A stretch of DNA of 64,000 bases, taken from the NCBI RefSeq assembly GCF_003797945.1, contig NZ_RKKU01000012.1, forward strand, positions 46,275-110,274, written 5' to 3'. Of this stretch, positions 9,024 to 18,579 are shown piece after piece. The stretch is from Pseudomonas neustonica. GTDB taxonomy: Bacteria > Pseudomonadota > Gammaproteobacteria > Pseudomonadales > Pseudomonadaceae. The notes beneath the pieces are model-generated. The model was not told the DNA's origin. It searched no databases and worked only from the letters and a program-made list of their open reading frames with translations. Position numbers and translations under genes: made by a program. The first letter of the stretch is position 1, and each line of letters starts with the position of its first letter.

Positions 9024-11162
9024 TCAACCGCTGATCTCTGCCACCAGCGCGGCGCGTATGCAATGCAGCACCCCTTCGTCTATAGCTTCATCCAGTTCAC
9101 GCGCCAGGGTACGCACGCCGGGCAAATCTTCACCGTCATGATTGAGAAAGGCATCCTGAATGCGCTCGAGCTGAGCCGGGCCGATATCAATAGCCTGCTC
9201 CAGCGTCAGATCACCCGTGGCAATCGCCTGTGCCAACTGGCTGTAAACCTGCCTCAATGGCTTGCCTACCTGCAGCGCGGCCTGCTCTGCACTCATACCC
9301 GAGAGTACCAGCGCGTTGATTTCATGGGCCTGAGCTTTGGCGTCCTGCTCAACCAGCTCGCTACCCGCCCCCGTTTGCTGCAACACCTGCAGGAAGTCCG
9401 CGCCATAACGCTCCAGCTTGTGCGAACCAATCCCGCTGACCAGCCCCATATCCTGCAACGTATCCGGACGTTGCCGTAGCATATCGACCAAGGTGCTGTC
9501 GGGAAAGATGACGTAAGGCGGTACGCCATGCGCATCGGCCAGCTGCTTGCGCTTGGCACGCAGCGCCTCCCACAGCTCGCGATCAGCGTCGGCAATGACT
9601 GCCTTGTTGCCGGGCTTGCCAAGCGGCGCACTAGTACGCGTCACATCCTTACGCAGTAACAGGGTCTCCTCGCCGCGTAACAAGGGGCGGCAACTATCGG
9701 CGAGCCGCAGACTACCAAAGCCGTCCAGATCGATTTCAACCAGCGCGCGGGCAATCAGCTGGCGGAACACCGAACGCCATTCTGTTTCAGCCAAGGACTT
9801 GCCAATACCGTACGTGGAAAGGTGTTGATGTCCGGAAGTGCGGATTTTTTCGTTATCGCGGCCCAGCAAGATATCGACCAGATGCCCAACCCCGTAGCGC
9901 TGGCCGCTGCGGTAGACAGTGGACAATGCCATGCGTGCCGGTTCGCTACCGTCCCAGGTAGCGACGGGCTCCTGACAGTTGTCACAATAACCGCAGGGTT
10001 TAGCCAGCTCTTCGCCAAAGTAGCCCAACAACGCCTGACGACGGCAACTGGTCATCTCACAGAGCGCCAGCATGGCGTCCAGCTTATGCCGTTCGATGCG
10101 CTTGTGACGCTCATCACCCTCGGAGTTGGCCATAATCTGATTGAGCATCAGTACATCCTGCAGCCCATAGGCCATCCAGGCATCGGCCGGCAGGCCATCG
10201 CGACCACCACGCCCGGTTTCCTGATAATAGGCTTCAATACTTTTCGGCAAGTCCAGGTGGGCAACAAAGCGCACGTTGGATTTATCGATACCCATACCAA
10301 AAGCAATAGTTGCCACCATGATCAGGCCTTCCTCATTGAGGAACCGCTTCTGGTGCGTAGCCCTCAGGTCTGGCGGCAAACCAGCATGATACGGGAGCGC
10401 CGGCCAGCCTTGATCACTCAACCAGGCGGCCGTATCTTCAACTTTCTTACGCGACAGGCAATAGACGATGCCCGCATTGCCGCGATGACCACGCAAAAAC
10501 TGTTGCAACTGCTGACGCGGCTTATCCTTGGGGACAATACGGTAAAAAATATTGGGTCGGTCGAAGCCCGACATGAAGTGCGCGGCGTCTTCCAGCTTGA
10601 GACGCTGTACAATTTCGGCCTGGGTGCGCTCATCTGCTGTTGCGGTCAGCGCCATGCGCGGCACACCGGGAAACAGCTCGCTCAATTGCCCCAATTGCAG
10701 GTATTCCGGGCGGAAGTCATGCCCCCACTGCGACACACAGTGGGCTTCATCTATGGCAAACAACGCAATATTCAACGATTGTAAAAAGTTCAGGGTGCGC
10801 GCTTTGAGCAAGCGTTCCGGCGCCATATAAAGAAAATCAAGTTCGCCAGCGCGCATCTGGCGCGCAATCTCGCGCTGCTGATCATCGCTCAACGTAGAAT
10901 TTAAGGCAGCTGCCCGCAGGCCCAGCTCGGTCAGGGTGGCGACCTGATCTTCCATCAAGGCAATAAGTGGCGAGACCACAATCGTCAAGCCATCACGCAG
11001 CAATGCTGGCAGCTGATAGCACAGAGACTTGCCGCCACCCGTCGGCATCAGCACCAAGGCATCGCCACCGGTGGCCACCTGATCGATGATATCAGCCTGT
11101 TGACCACGGAATTCGCCGTAGCCAAAAACGTCGCGAAGTTGTTGCAGGGCTTGCTCGCGCAT
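9024..11162 (-). CDS. recQ: ATP-dependent DNA helicase RecQ
   Basis: A 712-residue RecQ helicase. Walker A PTGGGKS is at residues 40-46; [17 protein letters not shown] carries the DEAH box and aromatic loop; the helicase-C motif [10 protein letters not shown] follows; four zinc cysteines lie in [12 protein letters not shown] and CGYCDNC (~380-400); then the RQC winged helix, an HRDC domain and a C-terminal tail. It unwinds 3'-5' for RecF-pathway recombination and fork repair. The start at 11162 follows AGGAG; the frame is open 60 bp further upstream but that extension lacks a ribosome site. Convergent with plpD. Confidence 0.96.
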   Translation of the reverse strand: MREQALQQLRDVFGYGEFRGQQADIIDQVATGGDALVLMPTGGGKSLCYQLPALLRDGLTIVVSPLIALMEDQVATLTELGLRAAALNSTLSDDQQREIARQMRAGELDFLYMAPERLLKARTLNFLQSLNIALFAIDEAHCVSQWGHDFRPEYLQLGQLSELFPGVPRMALTATADERTQAEIVQRLKLEDAAHFMSGFDRPNIFYRIVPKDKPRQQLQQFLRGHRGNAGIVYCLSRKKVEDTAAWLSDQGWPALPYHAGLPPDLRATHQKRFLNEEGLIMVATIAFGMGIDKSNVRFVAHLDLPKSIEAYYQETGRGGRDGLPADAWMAYGLQDVLMLNQIMANSEGDERHKRIERHKLDAMLALCEMTSCRRQALLGYFGEELAKPCGYCDNCQEPVATWDGSEPARMALSTVYRSGQRYGVGHLVDILLGRDNEKIRTSGHQHLSTYGIGKSLAETEWRSVFRQLIARALVEIDLDGFGSLRLADSCRPLLRGEETLLLRKDVTRTSAPLGKPGNKAVIADADRELWEALRAKRKQLADAHGVPPYVIFPDSTLVDMLRQRPDTLQDMGLVSGIGSHKLERYGADFLQVLQQTGAGSELVEQDAKAQAHEINALVLSGMSAEQAALQVGKPLRQVYSQLAQAIATGDLTLEQAIDIGPAQLERIQDAFLNHDGEDLPGVRTLARELDEAIDEGVLHCIRAALVAEISG

Positions 11163-11272
11163 GAAACTCCTATGCAATTCAGGACCAACTCTTTGGGTCG
11201 TCGAGTATAACGTCTTTGGCAATTGTCCGGGGGCATGCGTAAAATGCCGGAATAATCATAGAGAGGTGTCCC

Positions 11273-11863
11273 ATGTCATTTAATGATCAACTCCAGCGAC
11301 TACAGCAATTCCTGGACGCCGATGACCTGCACGATGAAGCGCTGGACTATATGGCCGCCTGCGGCTACCTGACAGCCCTGTCGGTTAGCCCCGAAGACGT
11401 GGCTGAAGACGAGTGGCTGGCTGAGCTGTTTGCCGAAACCCCAAACTATGCTGACGATCAGCAGAAGACCGATATCGTCAGTACCCTGCGCGAGCTGAAA
11501 ATCCGCCTGGCGCGTGAACTGGCCAGCGATGAGGATATGGAGCTGCCCTGCGAACTGAGCCTCGGCGATGAGCCGGACTACTCTGACTTGCGCAGCTGGT
11601 GTATCGGTTTCATGGAAGGCGTGTTTTTGCGCGAGGAAGCCTGGTTCAACAATGACGAAGAACTGGTAAGCGAACTACTGCTGCCCGTGATGGTTGGCTC
11701 GGGGCTCTTTGCTGATCAGCCTGAGTTTATTGAGATTGAAGAAGACCAGGATATGGTCGAAGACATGATGGAGCACATTCCTGGCGTGCTGACTCAGCTT
11801 TTCCTGCTGTTCCATGCGCCGGAAGAAAAGCCCAAACCCGCACTGGTTTCGCCACGCAAGTAA
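11273..11863 (+). CDS. UPF0149 / YecA-family protein
   Basis: A 196-residue, very acidic protein of the UPF0149 (YecA/YgfB-like) family, recognised by DEALDYMAACGYLTALSVSP, the WLAELF motif and the WCIGFMEGVFLREEAWF segment. The C-terminal zinc-binding SEC-C tail of YecA is absent. Function of the family is poorly defined. The ATG follows AGAGAGGTG. It is divergent from recQ with a shared 110-bp promoter region. Confidence 0.87.
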   Translation: MSFNDQLQRLQQFLDADDLHDEALDYMAACGYLTALSVSPEDVAEDEWLAELFAETPNYADDQQKTDIVSTLRELKIRLARELASDEDMELPCELSLGDEPDYSDLRSWCIGFMEGVFLREEAWFNNDEELVSELLLPVMVGSGLFADQPEFIEIEEDQDMVEDMMEHIPGVLTQLFLLFHAPEEKPKPALVSPRK

Positions 11864-11874
11864 GCGCTGAGATA

Positions 11875-11911
11875 CTGACTGCGAGCACGCTATAGCAAGG
11901 CTCGCAGTCAG
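11875..11911. terminator. Hairpin between convergent UPF0149 and DsbA-family genes
   Basis: A perfect 12-bp inverted repeat, CTGACTGCGAGC and its complement, separated by a 13-base loop. It begins 11 bp after one stop and covers the stop of the converging gene. There is no clear U tract in either direction, so efficient intrinsic termination is not certain; it could also protect 3' ends. Confidence 0.5.
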
Positions 11912-12552
11912 GCTGTAACCACACCCGCCTTTTGCCCTGCCTCGACCCAACGCGCCAATAAGCCTAAAACCTGATCCGCAGGCTGACAGCCGTTAGCCAA
12001 GAGTGCCAACTGCCCTTCTCGCTCGGCAAGTAAAATCGGCAAACCCGCCATCCCCAGATCAGCTACCCAGGCTACATCGGCCAGGGTCATCTCGCGGGTC
12101 TTCTGCTGATCAAACAATTCACCAAATTCAGCTGGCGGATAACCAACAGATTCGGCTAATGCCACCAGCACAGCAGCGTGCGTGACGTCCTCAACATCAA
12201 TATAAAATGCCTGCTGAACTGCGCGCACAAAAGGCCAGACCTTAGCTTGGTCCAACTCTCGCGCTACGACCAGGGCCCGACAAGCGGGTTCGGTGTCATA
12301 AACGAAGGTGCCGGGAAGCGACTGTGGATCACCCACTGGCTGGCCTGAATCTTCAGCGACCGCCTGCCAATGCTCAGCCAGCACCGCGCGCGTATGCTCA
12401 TCCAGTGGCGCGCCGTGGTTGGCCCGCAAGCCACCTGCGACCAGACGCAATGGCAACAGAGGGTAGGCCTCGGCAATGGCATCAATGACCGGAGCGAAGC
12501 CCCAGCACCATGAGCACATGGGGTCCATTACATAGATAAGGCGCTGGCTCAT
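11908..12552 (-). CDS. DsbA-family thioredoxin-fold protein
   Basis: A 214-residue cytosolic thioredoxin-fold protein with CSWC at residues 13-16, in the context MDPMCSWCWGF typical of DsbA-family/FrnE-like predicted disulfide isomerases. No signal peptide is visible, so it is not a periplasmic DsbA. A cis-Pro loop is likely in the GLAGLPILL-like segment (MAGLPILL). The ATG follows GTGAGGT. Lies 33 bp downstream of trhO on the same strand, so probably co-transcribed; substrate unknown. Confidence 0.88.
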   Translation of the reverse strand: MSQRLIYVMDPMCSWCWGFAPVIDAIAEAYPLLPLRLVAGGLRANHGAPLDEHTRAVLAEHWQAVAEDSGQPVGDPQSLPGTFVYDTEPACRALVVARELDQAKVWPFVRAVQQAFYIDVEDVTHAAVLVALAESVGYPPAEFGELFDQQKTREMTLADVAWVADLGMAGLPILLAEREGQLALLANGCQPADQVLGLLARWVEAGQKAGVVTA

Positions 12553-12585
12553 GAATTACCTCACAGGCGGCGATTGGCGTCGCGG

Positions 12586-13533
12586 TCAGTCTGCCTTGGC
12601 GTTAGGCGATGCCAGGTGTTGTGGTTGACCGATAGGATGCGGCTGATTACGCACTTTGGCCAGTGTAATCTGGCGCTGCCGCTCGATTGCCCGCTGCCGG
12701 GTCTTTTCGGGCAGGCTGTCGTAACAATGCGGACAACTGATACCTTCCTCGTAGAGCACCGATGCCATGTCTTCTGCCGAGACCGGATGGCGGCAGGCAT
12801 GGCACTGATCAAAGGAGCCCGGTGCCAGGTCATGACGCACCGTCACGCGGTTATCGAAGACAAAACACTCGCCATCCCACATCGACTGTTCGGCAGGCAC
12901 CTCTTCAAAGTACTTGAGAATCCCGCCCTTGAGATGGAAAACCTCATCAAAACCTTCTTCCAGCATATAGCTGGAGGCTTTTTCACAGCGAATACCGCCG
13001 GTACAGAACATCGCAACCTTTTTGTGTTTGGTCGGATCGTAGTGTGCCTTGACGTACTCGGGAAACTCGCGAAAGGTTTTGGTTTTAGGGTCGACGGCCC
13101 CCTGGAAGCTGCCGATGGACACTTCGTAATCGTTGCGGGTGTCGATCAAGAGTACTTCCGGGTCGCTGATCAAGGCGTTCCAATCCTGCGGCTCGACGTA
13201 GGTCCCCACGCGCTTGGTGGGTGAAATACCGTCCACGCCGAGAGTAACGATCTCTTTTTTCAGTTTGACCTTGGTGCGATAGAAGGGCATTTCGTCACAG
13301 AGCGACTCCTTGTAGTCCAGGTCGCTCAAACGCGAATCACTGCGCAGCCATGCAAGCACCGCATCCATACCGTCGCGCGGCCCGGCTACCGTGCCGTTGA
13401 TCCCTTCGCGGGCGAGCAGCAGCGTGCCTTTCACACCATTGGCCATAAGGGTATCGAGCAGCGGTTGGCGCAAGGCCTGGTAATCTTCCAGCGAGACGAA
13501 CTTGTAGAGCGCCACAACAACAATTGCAGACAT
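12586..13533 (-). CDS. trhO: tRNA uridine(34) hydroxylase TrhO (YceA), rhodanese fold
   Basis: A 315-residue protein with the TrhO/YceA architecture: N-terminal acylphosphatase-like domain (~1-95), rhodanese domain with DTRNDYE and the active-site cysteine in [15 protein letters not shown] (~180), and a C-terminal Cys-rich region ([10 protein letters not shown]...CPHCYDS) that may bind metal. TrhO hydroxylates U34 of certain tRNAs, the first step to cmo5U/mo5U, using O2. The ATG follows AGAGGT. Function is assigned by family. Confidence 0.93.
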   Translation of the reverse strand: MSAIVVVALYKFVSLEDYQALRQPLLDTLMANGVKGTLLLAREGINGTVAGPRDGMDAVLAWLRSDSRLSDLDYKESLCDEMPFYRTKVKLKKEIVTLGVDGISPTKRVGTYVEPQDWNALISDPEVLLIDTRNDYEVSIGSFQGAVDPKTKTFREFPEYVKAHYDPTKHKKVAMFCTGGIRCEKASSYMLEEGFDEVFHLKGGILKYFEEVPAEQSMWDGECFVFDNRVTVRHDLAPGSFDQCHACRHPVSAEDMASVLYEEGISCPHCYDSLPEKTRQRAIERQRQITLAKVRNQPHPIGQPQHLASPNAKAD

Positions 13534-13725
13534 GCTTACCTCTTTTATTCAGTTGACGCCCACGTAAAGGGCGCACCTTGGATAGTGCGTTCAGGCATCC
13601 AGACAGCTCGAACGCTATTTCGCGCCGCGGTATTCTAGCAAAGAGCCGCGACCGACAGAACCACTGACGACACGGGATACCTGAATAGACTCAAGCCGCC
13701 ACAGCAGTCAGCGACCAGTCGCCAG

Positions 13726-14040
13726 CTACTGGTCCGCCTTACTTCCACCCAGGCAATTCGGTGAAGCTGGGGCCTGTTGGCGTGCCTGCCACTCATCGGA
13801 TGTATAGGTGTGCAGCGCCAGCGCATGGATCTCCTGCATGAGCGGGCCGAGCGCGCGATAAACCGCCTGGTGGCGCTTGACCGCATTCAAGCCACTGAAC
13901 TCTTCACTTACCAGCACGGCCTTGAAATGCGACTCCGAACCCGGCGGTACGCTGTGCATATAACTCTCATTGACCAGTTCGAGATGGCTTGGCGCCAGCG
14001 CCTGCAGCGCCCGTTCCAATGCCTGTTGGGTAGTGCCCAT
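13726..14040 (-). CDS. bolA: BolA-family protein
   Basis: A 104-residue BolA/IbaG fold protein with LELVNESYMHSVPPGSESHF, an invariant His at ALALHTY and the FSGLNAVKRHQAVY segment. BolA proteins bind monothiol glutaredoxin through a [2Fe-2S] cluster and influence morphology and stress responses. The start is fixed by GGAGGTGATC next to the ATG at 14040; the frame extends 138 bp upstream without a signal. Divergent from fumC. Confidence 0.92.
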   Translation of the reverse strand: MGTTQQALERALQALAPSHLELVNESYMHSVPPGSESHFKAVLVSEEFSGLNAVKRHQAVYRALGPLMQEIHALALHTYTSDEWQARQQAPASPNCLGGSKADQ

Positions 14041-14221
14041 GATCACCTCCGGGGAAAAGCGGGCTGCCATTGTAGCCCAATGCAAATGTACGCGCAGCGA
14101 ACCACCCGTGCGCGATAGAGTCCAAGCTGCATAGTCGACAAGCTGTATCACGTGCAGACTATCCTGCAAGGTAACCACACAACAGCCGATCTATTCATTC
14201 AAGCAATTCAGGGAAGCCGTT

Positions 14222-15622
14222 ATGCCGACACGTACCGAAACCGACAGTATGGGCCCCATCGACGTTCCCGCCGAGCGTTACTGGGGCGCACAGACTCAGC
14301 GCTCCCTTGCGCATTTCGCTATCGGCGAAGAACGCATTCCGTTACCGGTAGTACACGCACTGGGTATCATCAAAAAAGCCGCCGCGCGGACCAATTGCCA
14401 ACTCGGCGAGCTGGATGCAGAGCTGGCCAGCCTGATCGAACGCGCGGCAGACGAGGTCATCAGCGGCGCGCTGGATCAGCAGTTTCCGCTTTCCGTTTGG
14501 CAGACCGGTAGCGGCACACAGAGCAACATGAACGCCAACGAGGTGATAGCAAACCGCGCTAACGAAATGGCCGGCCAAGCGCTGGGCAGCAAGCACCCGG
14601 TTCATCCGAACGATCAGGTCAACCAGTCGCAAAGCTCAAATGACACCTTTCCGAGCGCCATGCACATTGCCGCTGCACGGCAAGCGCACGAGCATTTGCT
14701 GCCTGCGGCAGCTGCACTGCGCGAGGCCTTGCAGGCCCAGGCTGACCGGCACGCACAGCTGATCAAAATCGGCCGCACTCACTTGATGGACGCCACACCA
14801 GTCACCTTTGGTCAGGAACTATCGGCTTTCGTCGCCCAGCTCGACATGGGCATACACGCGGTCAAGCAAGCCATGCCTGCGGTACTGGCGTTGGCCCAGG
14901 GCGGCACTGCAGTAGGTACCGGGCTTAATACTCCGCCACGCTTCGCCAATGAATTCGCCCGTGAAGTAGCCGTGCTGACCGGATTGCCGTTCACCAGCGC
15001 TGACAACAAATTCGCCGCCCTGGCCGGGCATGAACCCCTGGTGCAACTGCATGGCGCCTGCAAACAGCTGGCGGTAACCCTGATGAAACTGGCCAATGAT
15101 CTGCGCCTGCTCGGCAGTGGGCCTCGTGCTGGTTTTGCCGAAGTGCGCTTGCCCGCCAACGAGCCTGGCAGCTCAATCATGCCGGGTAAGGTCAACCCGA
15201 CCCAGTGCGAGGCGCTATCAATGGTCGCGTGTCAGGTAATTGGCAACGACACCACCCTGAGCATCGCCGCCAGCAACGGCCAACTGCAATTGAACGTATT
15301 CAAGCCGGTCATCATTCACAACCTGCTGCAATCAATCCGACTACTGAGCGATGCCTGTAACAGTTTTCGTGAGCACTGCGTTGAAGGCCTGCAGCCGAAT
15401 GCTGAACGCATGCGAGAGCATCTGGATAACAGCCTGATGCTGGTTACCGCCTTGAACCCCGTTATCGGTTACGACAAGGCTGCCGATATCGCCAAGAAGG
15501 CTTATAGCGAGGGCACTACGCTCAAGCAGGCCGCCTTGGCATTGAACTATCTGAGTGAAGACGAGTTCGATGCCGCGGTCAGGCCCGAATTGATGCTCGG
15601 TGACCACGCGCCCCAAGCGTGA
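14222..15622 (+). CDS. fumC: Fumarate hydratase class II
   Basis: A 466-residue iron-independent fumarase, the length of E. coli FumC (467). Visible signatures are [12 protein letters not shown], the [12 protein letters not shown] motif, [11 protein letters not shown] and the mobile loop [11 protein letters not shown] with catalytic Ser318. It interconverts fumarate and malate in the TCA cycle and is oxygen- and iron-independent, so useful under oxidative or iron stress. Divergent from bolA. Its stop directly abuts the stop of the converging DMT exporter gene. Confidence 0.97.
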   Translation: MPTRTETDSMGPIDVPAERYWGAQTQRSLAHFAIGEERIPLPVVHALGIIKKAAARTNCQLGELDAELASLIERAADEVISGALDQQFPLSVWQTGSGTQSNMNANEVIANRANEMAGQALGSKHPVHPNDQVNQSQSSNDTFPSAMHIAAARQAHEHLLPAAAALREALQAQADRHAQLIKIGRTHLMDATPVTFGQELSAFVAQLDMGIHAVKQAMPAVLALAQGGTAVGTGLNTPPRFANEFAREVAVLTGLPFTSADNKFAALAGHEPLVQLHGACKQLAVTLMKLANDLRLLGSGPRAGFAEVRLPANEPGSSIMPGKVNPTQCEALSMVACQVIGNDTTLSIAASNGQLQLNVFKPVIIHNLLQSIRLLSDACNSFREHCVEGLQPNAERMREHLDNSLMLVTALNPVIGYDKAADIAKKAYSEGTTLKQAALALNYLSEDEFDAAVRPELMLGDHAPQA

Positions 15623-16600
15623 TCAGGGCGCCGGCGGTGGCGTAATGCTCAACCGCCGAAGCCGCCGGTTGCGCAGATTCTGAATCAGGCTGGGTGCCAA
15701 CGCGATCAACGCAGAGCCTCCCACCACCATCAGCGCGCCCAGATAAGCCAGCGAGTTAAGCAACTCAGGCTCGATCACACTCGGCCATAGCATCGAACCC
15801 AGCGCGACCAGGGAAAAAGTGAACAATGGTGTGGTAGCGACGGTCGCGCTGACCCGCGAGGCTTCCCAGTGCGCCAAAGCTTCGGCAAAGGCGCCATAAG
15901 CAACCAGCGTATTGAGGCAGCAGCCCAGCAACAGCCAACGTTGCAGCGTGGATAACTGCAGTACCTCCAGCGGCGAAGCCAGCGGCCACAAGAGCACCGA
16001 GCACGCCAGGTAGATCACCATCATCACGGTGACCGACGACCAGATGGTCAGCAACTGTTTCTGTGCCAAACCATACAAAGCCCAGCTGAACGCCGAGGCA
16101 ATGGCGATCAGAATTCCCGTGGTATAGCTCGTCATCTGCGTCAGCAGTTCCAGCAAACGCTGATTGAAGAACAGCCCAAAACCCGGAATCAGCACCAGCA
16201 GACCTATAAGCTGGCCAATACCAAAACGCTCACGGAACACCAGCATACTGCCGAACATCAGCATGATCGGCGCCACCTGAATGATCAACTGCATGGTACC
16301 GGGCGTCAGCCGTTGCAGTGCCATCACGTAGAGCACGTAATTGCAGGCCAAACCGCCGATCGCGACGATAAGCAAACCGCGATTGCGTGACGACAGCGCC
16401 CTGATTGAAGGCAGACGTCGTTTTGCCGCCAACCAGCAGAACAACACCAGACCGGCGCTAAGAAACCGATACCAGGTCACGGTATAGGGGTCCATGACCT
16501 GCAGCACTTCCTTTAGCAAGATGGGTAGTACGCCCCAGAGCATGGTCGTGGTCAACGTCAATAAAAAACCGTACAGCCAGCGACCGGATGACACATGCAT
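15623..16600 (-). CDS. DMT-superfamily (EamA) transporter
   Basis: A 325-residue integral membrane protein with about ten hydrophobic helices arranged as two EamA repeats, including the first-repeat motif VTWYRFLSAGLVL and the second-repeat ASAFSWALYGLAQK. DMT transporters export amino acids or other small metabolites; the substrate cannot be read from sequence. The C-terminus is basic and cytoplasmic. No good ribosome site precedes the ATG. Convergent with fumC with no gap. Confidence 0.88.
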   Translation of the reverse strand: MHVSSGRWLYGFLLTLTTTMLWGVLPILLKEVLQVMDPYTVTWYRFLSAGLVLFCWLAAKRRLPSIRALSSRNRGLLIVAIGGLACNYVLYVMALQRLTPGTMQLIIQVAPIMLMFGSMLVFRERFGIGQLIGLLVLIPGFGLFFNQRLLELLTQMTSYTTGILIAIASAFSWALYGLAQKQLLTIWSSVTVMMVIYLACSVLLWPLASPLEVLQLSTLQRWLLLGCCLNTLVAYGAFAEALAHWEASRVSATVATTPLFTFSLVALGSMLWPSVIEPELLNSLAYLGALMVVGGSALIALAPSLIQNLRNRRLRRLSITPPPAP

Positions 16601-16714
16601 GGGGGATAACTCGAATAAAAGTGAGAATAAAACACTATTTTAAAACGCGACCGGCAAAGCGAATAGAGACAGCTGCCCCTCTGTTGCAGGGCAAACTGTT
16701 ATGGTTCTGCAGCA

Positions 16715-17653
16715 TCAGGATACTTCGACACGGTGCCAGGCCGTGCCGTTCTTGTCAGCCTCAACTCTATAGCGAGCCCAGCGCACGAACTCACTGGCGC
16801 GGCAGATGCCGTTACCACCTTCACCCCGGCCCTTGACGATGCGGTAGCGCACTCGCCCCGCCCGGCCCGGCCTGCGGACCACCTGGAGCACCTCACGGAC
16901 CGACCAGTTGCTGCCGGGTAATCCGTTGCTATAGAAATGGCCTTCCGTCAGCTCATCTGCAGTCACGCCCTTGCTTTGTGCGTTAGCGTTAGCCAGCTCA
17001 ACCAAGCGCAAGAGGTCATCGAATTGAATGTCCATGAAGGAGTTCATTTGCTTGAGCGCGTGCTCGAAGTCTTCCGGTGCGATGCCCGGTGGACGCGTAA
17101 CCTCATGCTTAACCAGCGCCAACGGATAGCGGCGACTCTCAAACAGGCTGTTGAAACACATGGCCGCACATACGATGATCACGCAATCAAGCAGGATCGG
17201 ATACAGCACAAAGCCATAGCCAGCATCGGCCACCGTTGGACCGCCCAGCACGACTATCATGGCCGTGGCACCGCCAGGCGGATGCAAACAACGTGCATAC
17301 ATCATCACCAGCACACTGCCGCCTACCACCAACGCAGCCATCAAGGGCGTGCCCGGCAACCATTGCAGACAGGCAATAGCAAAGATAGCCGACAGCACGT
17401 GACCACCGATCACCGGCCAAGGCTGAGACAAGGCGCCGTGCGGGATGGCAAACACCAGAATCGCACTGGCCCCCATGGAACCGGTAACCCAAAGCGCACC
17501 CTCGGCACCAAAGCCAAGATGAGTAGTCCAATAGATCAGCAACAGGGACACCGTGGTGCCCAATGCCGATATCGCTTTCTCTCGGTGGCTAGTGCTGTCT
17601 GCACGCCATCCAATAAACCGAAGGCCCCGTCTTAGCCACCGCAAGCGAATCAC
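16715..17653 (-). CDS. HPP-family integral membrane protein
   Basis: About 312 residues. The first ~170 form the HPP domain: LWVTGSMGASAILVFAIPHGALSQPWPVIGGH followed by the signature LHPPGGATA, with four or five membrane helices. The ~130-residue cytoplasmic C-terminus does not look like the CBS pair common in this family; it contains FEHALKQMNSFMDIQFDDLLRLVELA and a basic segment. Some HPP proteins take part in nitrite transport in cyanobacteria and plants; bacterial roles are unproven. Start is uncertain: GTG at 17653 or TTG at 17665. Confidence 0.85.
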   Translation of the reverse strand: MIRLRWLRRGLRFIGWRADSTSHREKAISALGTTVSLLLIYWTTHLGFGAEGALWVTGSMGASAILVFAIPHGALSQPWPVIGGHVLSAIFAIACLQWLPGTPLMAALVVGGSVLVMMYARCLHPPGGATAMIVVLGGPTVADAGYGFVLYPILLDCVIIVCAAMCFNSLFESRRYPLALVKHEVTRPPGIAPEDFEHALKQMNSFMDIQFDDLLRLVELANANAQSKGVTADELTEGHFYSNGLPGSNWSVREVLQVVRRPGRAGRVRYRIVKGRGEGGNGICRASEFVRWARYRVEADKNGTAWHRVEVS

Positions 17654-17775
17654 ATATGCCCCCAACTCAGAATGTCCAACGAACTGCTAGCTATCATACG
17701 CTTATGTAGCAGAGCACGTTATAAGCGCTGACCTGCTGCTATGCTGGTCAGCACTCGATTAAACAGGAGAACTCA

Positions 17776-18111
17776 ATGTCTGATCTCAGCACCGAAGCAC
17801 TCGATACCAGCCAAGCCAATGCAAAAAAATTGCTTAGCGAACAGATCGATAGCCTGCTTGCACAGCTGCCTGACTGGGTAGTTAAGCAGGTCGACTCGGT
17901 CGAGCGCATTGAAAAGGTCTATTCCTTCAAGGACTTCAGCGCCGCTCTCGCATTTACCAATCAGGTTGGCGCGCTCGCCGAGCAGGAAGACCATCACCCT
18001 GCCCTGCTAACCGAGTGGGGGCAGGTTACCGTTACCTGGTGGAGCCATGGGCTAGGCGGCGTGCATCGCAACGATCTAATCATGGCCGCGCGGACCGACC
18101 AATTAAGTTGA
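17776..18111 (+). CDS. phhB: Pterin-4a-carbinolamine dehydratase
   Basis: A 111-residue PCD/DCoH protein with the active-site motif EDHHPALLTEWGQVTVTWWSH containing the catalytic histidines. It dehydrates 4a-hydroxytetrahydropterin formed by phenylalanine hydroxylase (PhhA) and thereby recycles the cofactor. In P. aeruginosa it sits in phhABC; here phhA is not adjacent. The ATG follows CAGGAGAA. A GC-rich hairpin begins 17 bp after the stop. Confidence 0.93.
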   Translation: MSDLSTEALDTSQANAKKLLSEQIDSLLAQLPDWVVKQVDSVERIEKVYSFKDFSAALAFTNQVGALAEQEDHHPALLTEWGQVTVTWWSHGLGGVHRNDLIMAARTDQLS

Positions 18112-18127
18112 TCCATTGGCAAGCTAG

Positions 18128-18147
18128 GCGCCTACACACGTAGGCGC
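18128..18147 (+). terminator. Hairpin after phhB
   Basis: GCGCCTAC and GTAGGCGC form a perfect 8-bp stem with an ACAC loop, 17 bp after the phhB stop. The following TTC is a poor U tract, so termination strength is uncertain. Confidence 0.5.
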
Positions 18148-18412
18148 TTCAGGCGTTAGATTACAAAATGATGGCAGTTTCATATTGCTTGGCGACATGC
18201 GCGCCGAGTCTAGTAGCCAATTAGTCTAATAGACGCGATTTAGATCACTAAACTCACCTTAGACACATGATATAAATAGCGTGTGGCGGGAGGCTTAACC
18301 CCTTTGGGTATGCATTAGTCTCGCGCCCTTGCGTAAAGCCGCCACCCGCGGCGAGCGCATCGCAAAGTGCTCACAAGGCGCTGACAGCACATAACAATAA
18401 AAGGCGTACGCC
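18148..18412. other. Intergenic stretch without a recognised gene
   Basis: This AT-richer part of the phhB-mnmC gap holds a GTCTA-A-TAGAC palindrome (18224-18234), a TGATATAAAT sequence (~18269-18278) that could be an extended -10 box, and a GC-rich segment just before a possible small ORF. I recognise no RNA family here. Confidence 0.4.
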
Positions 18413-18502
18413 ATGAGAACCCTGATAAAACCAAAATGGTCGACTGTTGCCCTGGTCTTTCTTGCTACCTGGCTGCTGCTGATATTACCTAATATGAGTT
18501 GA
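18413..18502 (+). CDS. Possible 29-residue single-span membrane peptide
   Basis: ATG to TGA encodes 29 residues: a basic N-terminus (MRTLIKPKW) followed by one hydrophobic helix (VALVFLATWLLLILP). AAGG lies nine bases before the ATG. The composition is what a small membrane protein looks like and the gap has no other candidate gene, but a chance ORF cannot be excluded. I do not recognise a family. Confidence 0.4.
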   Translation: MRTLIKPKWSTVALVFLATWLLLILPNMS

Positions 18503-18579
18503 ATATCAGCCTGAGCCAACGCAGCAGTCTGCTCTTGTCAGCGTTACAATAGCTCCGACTTTTTGATTCCGGAGCAACA

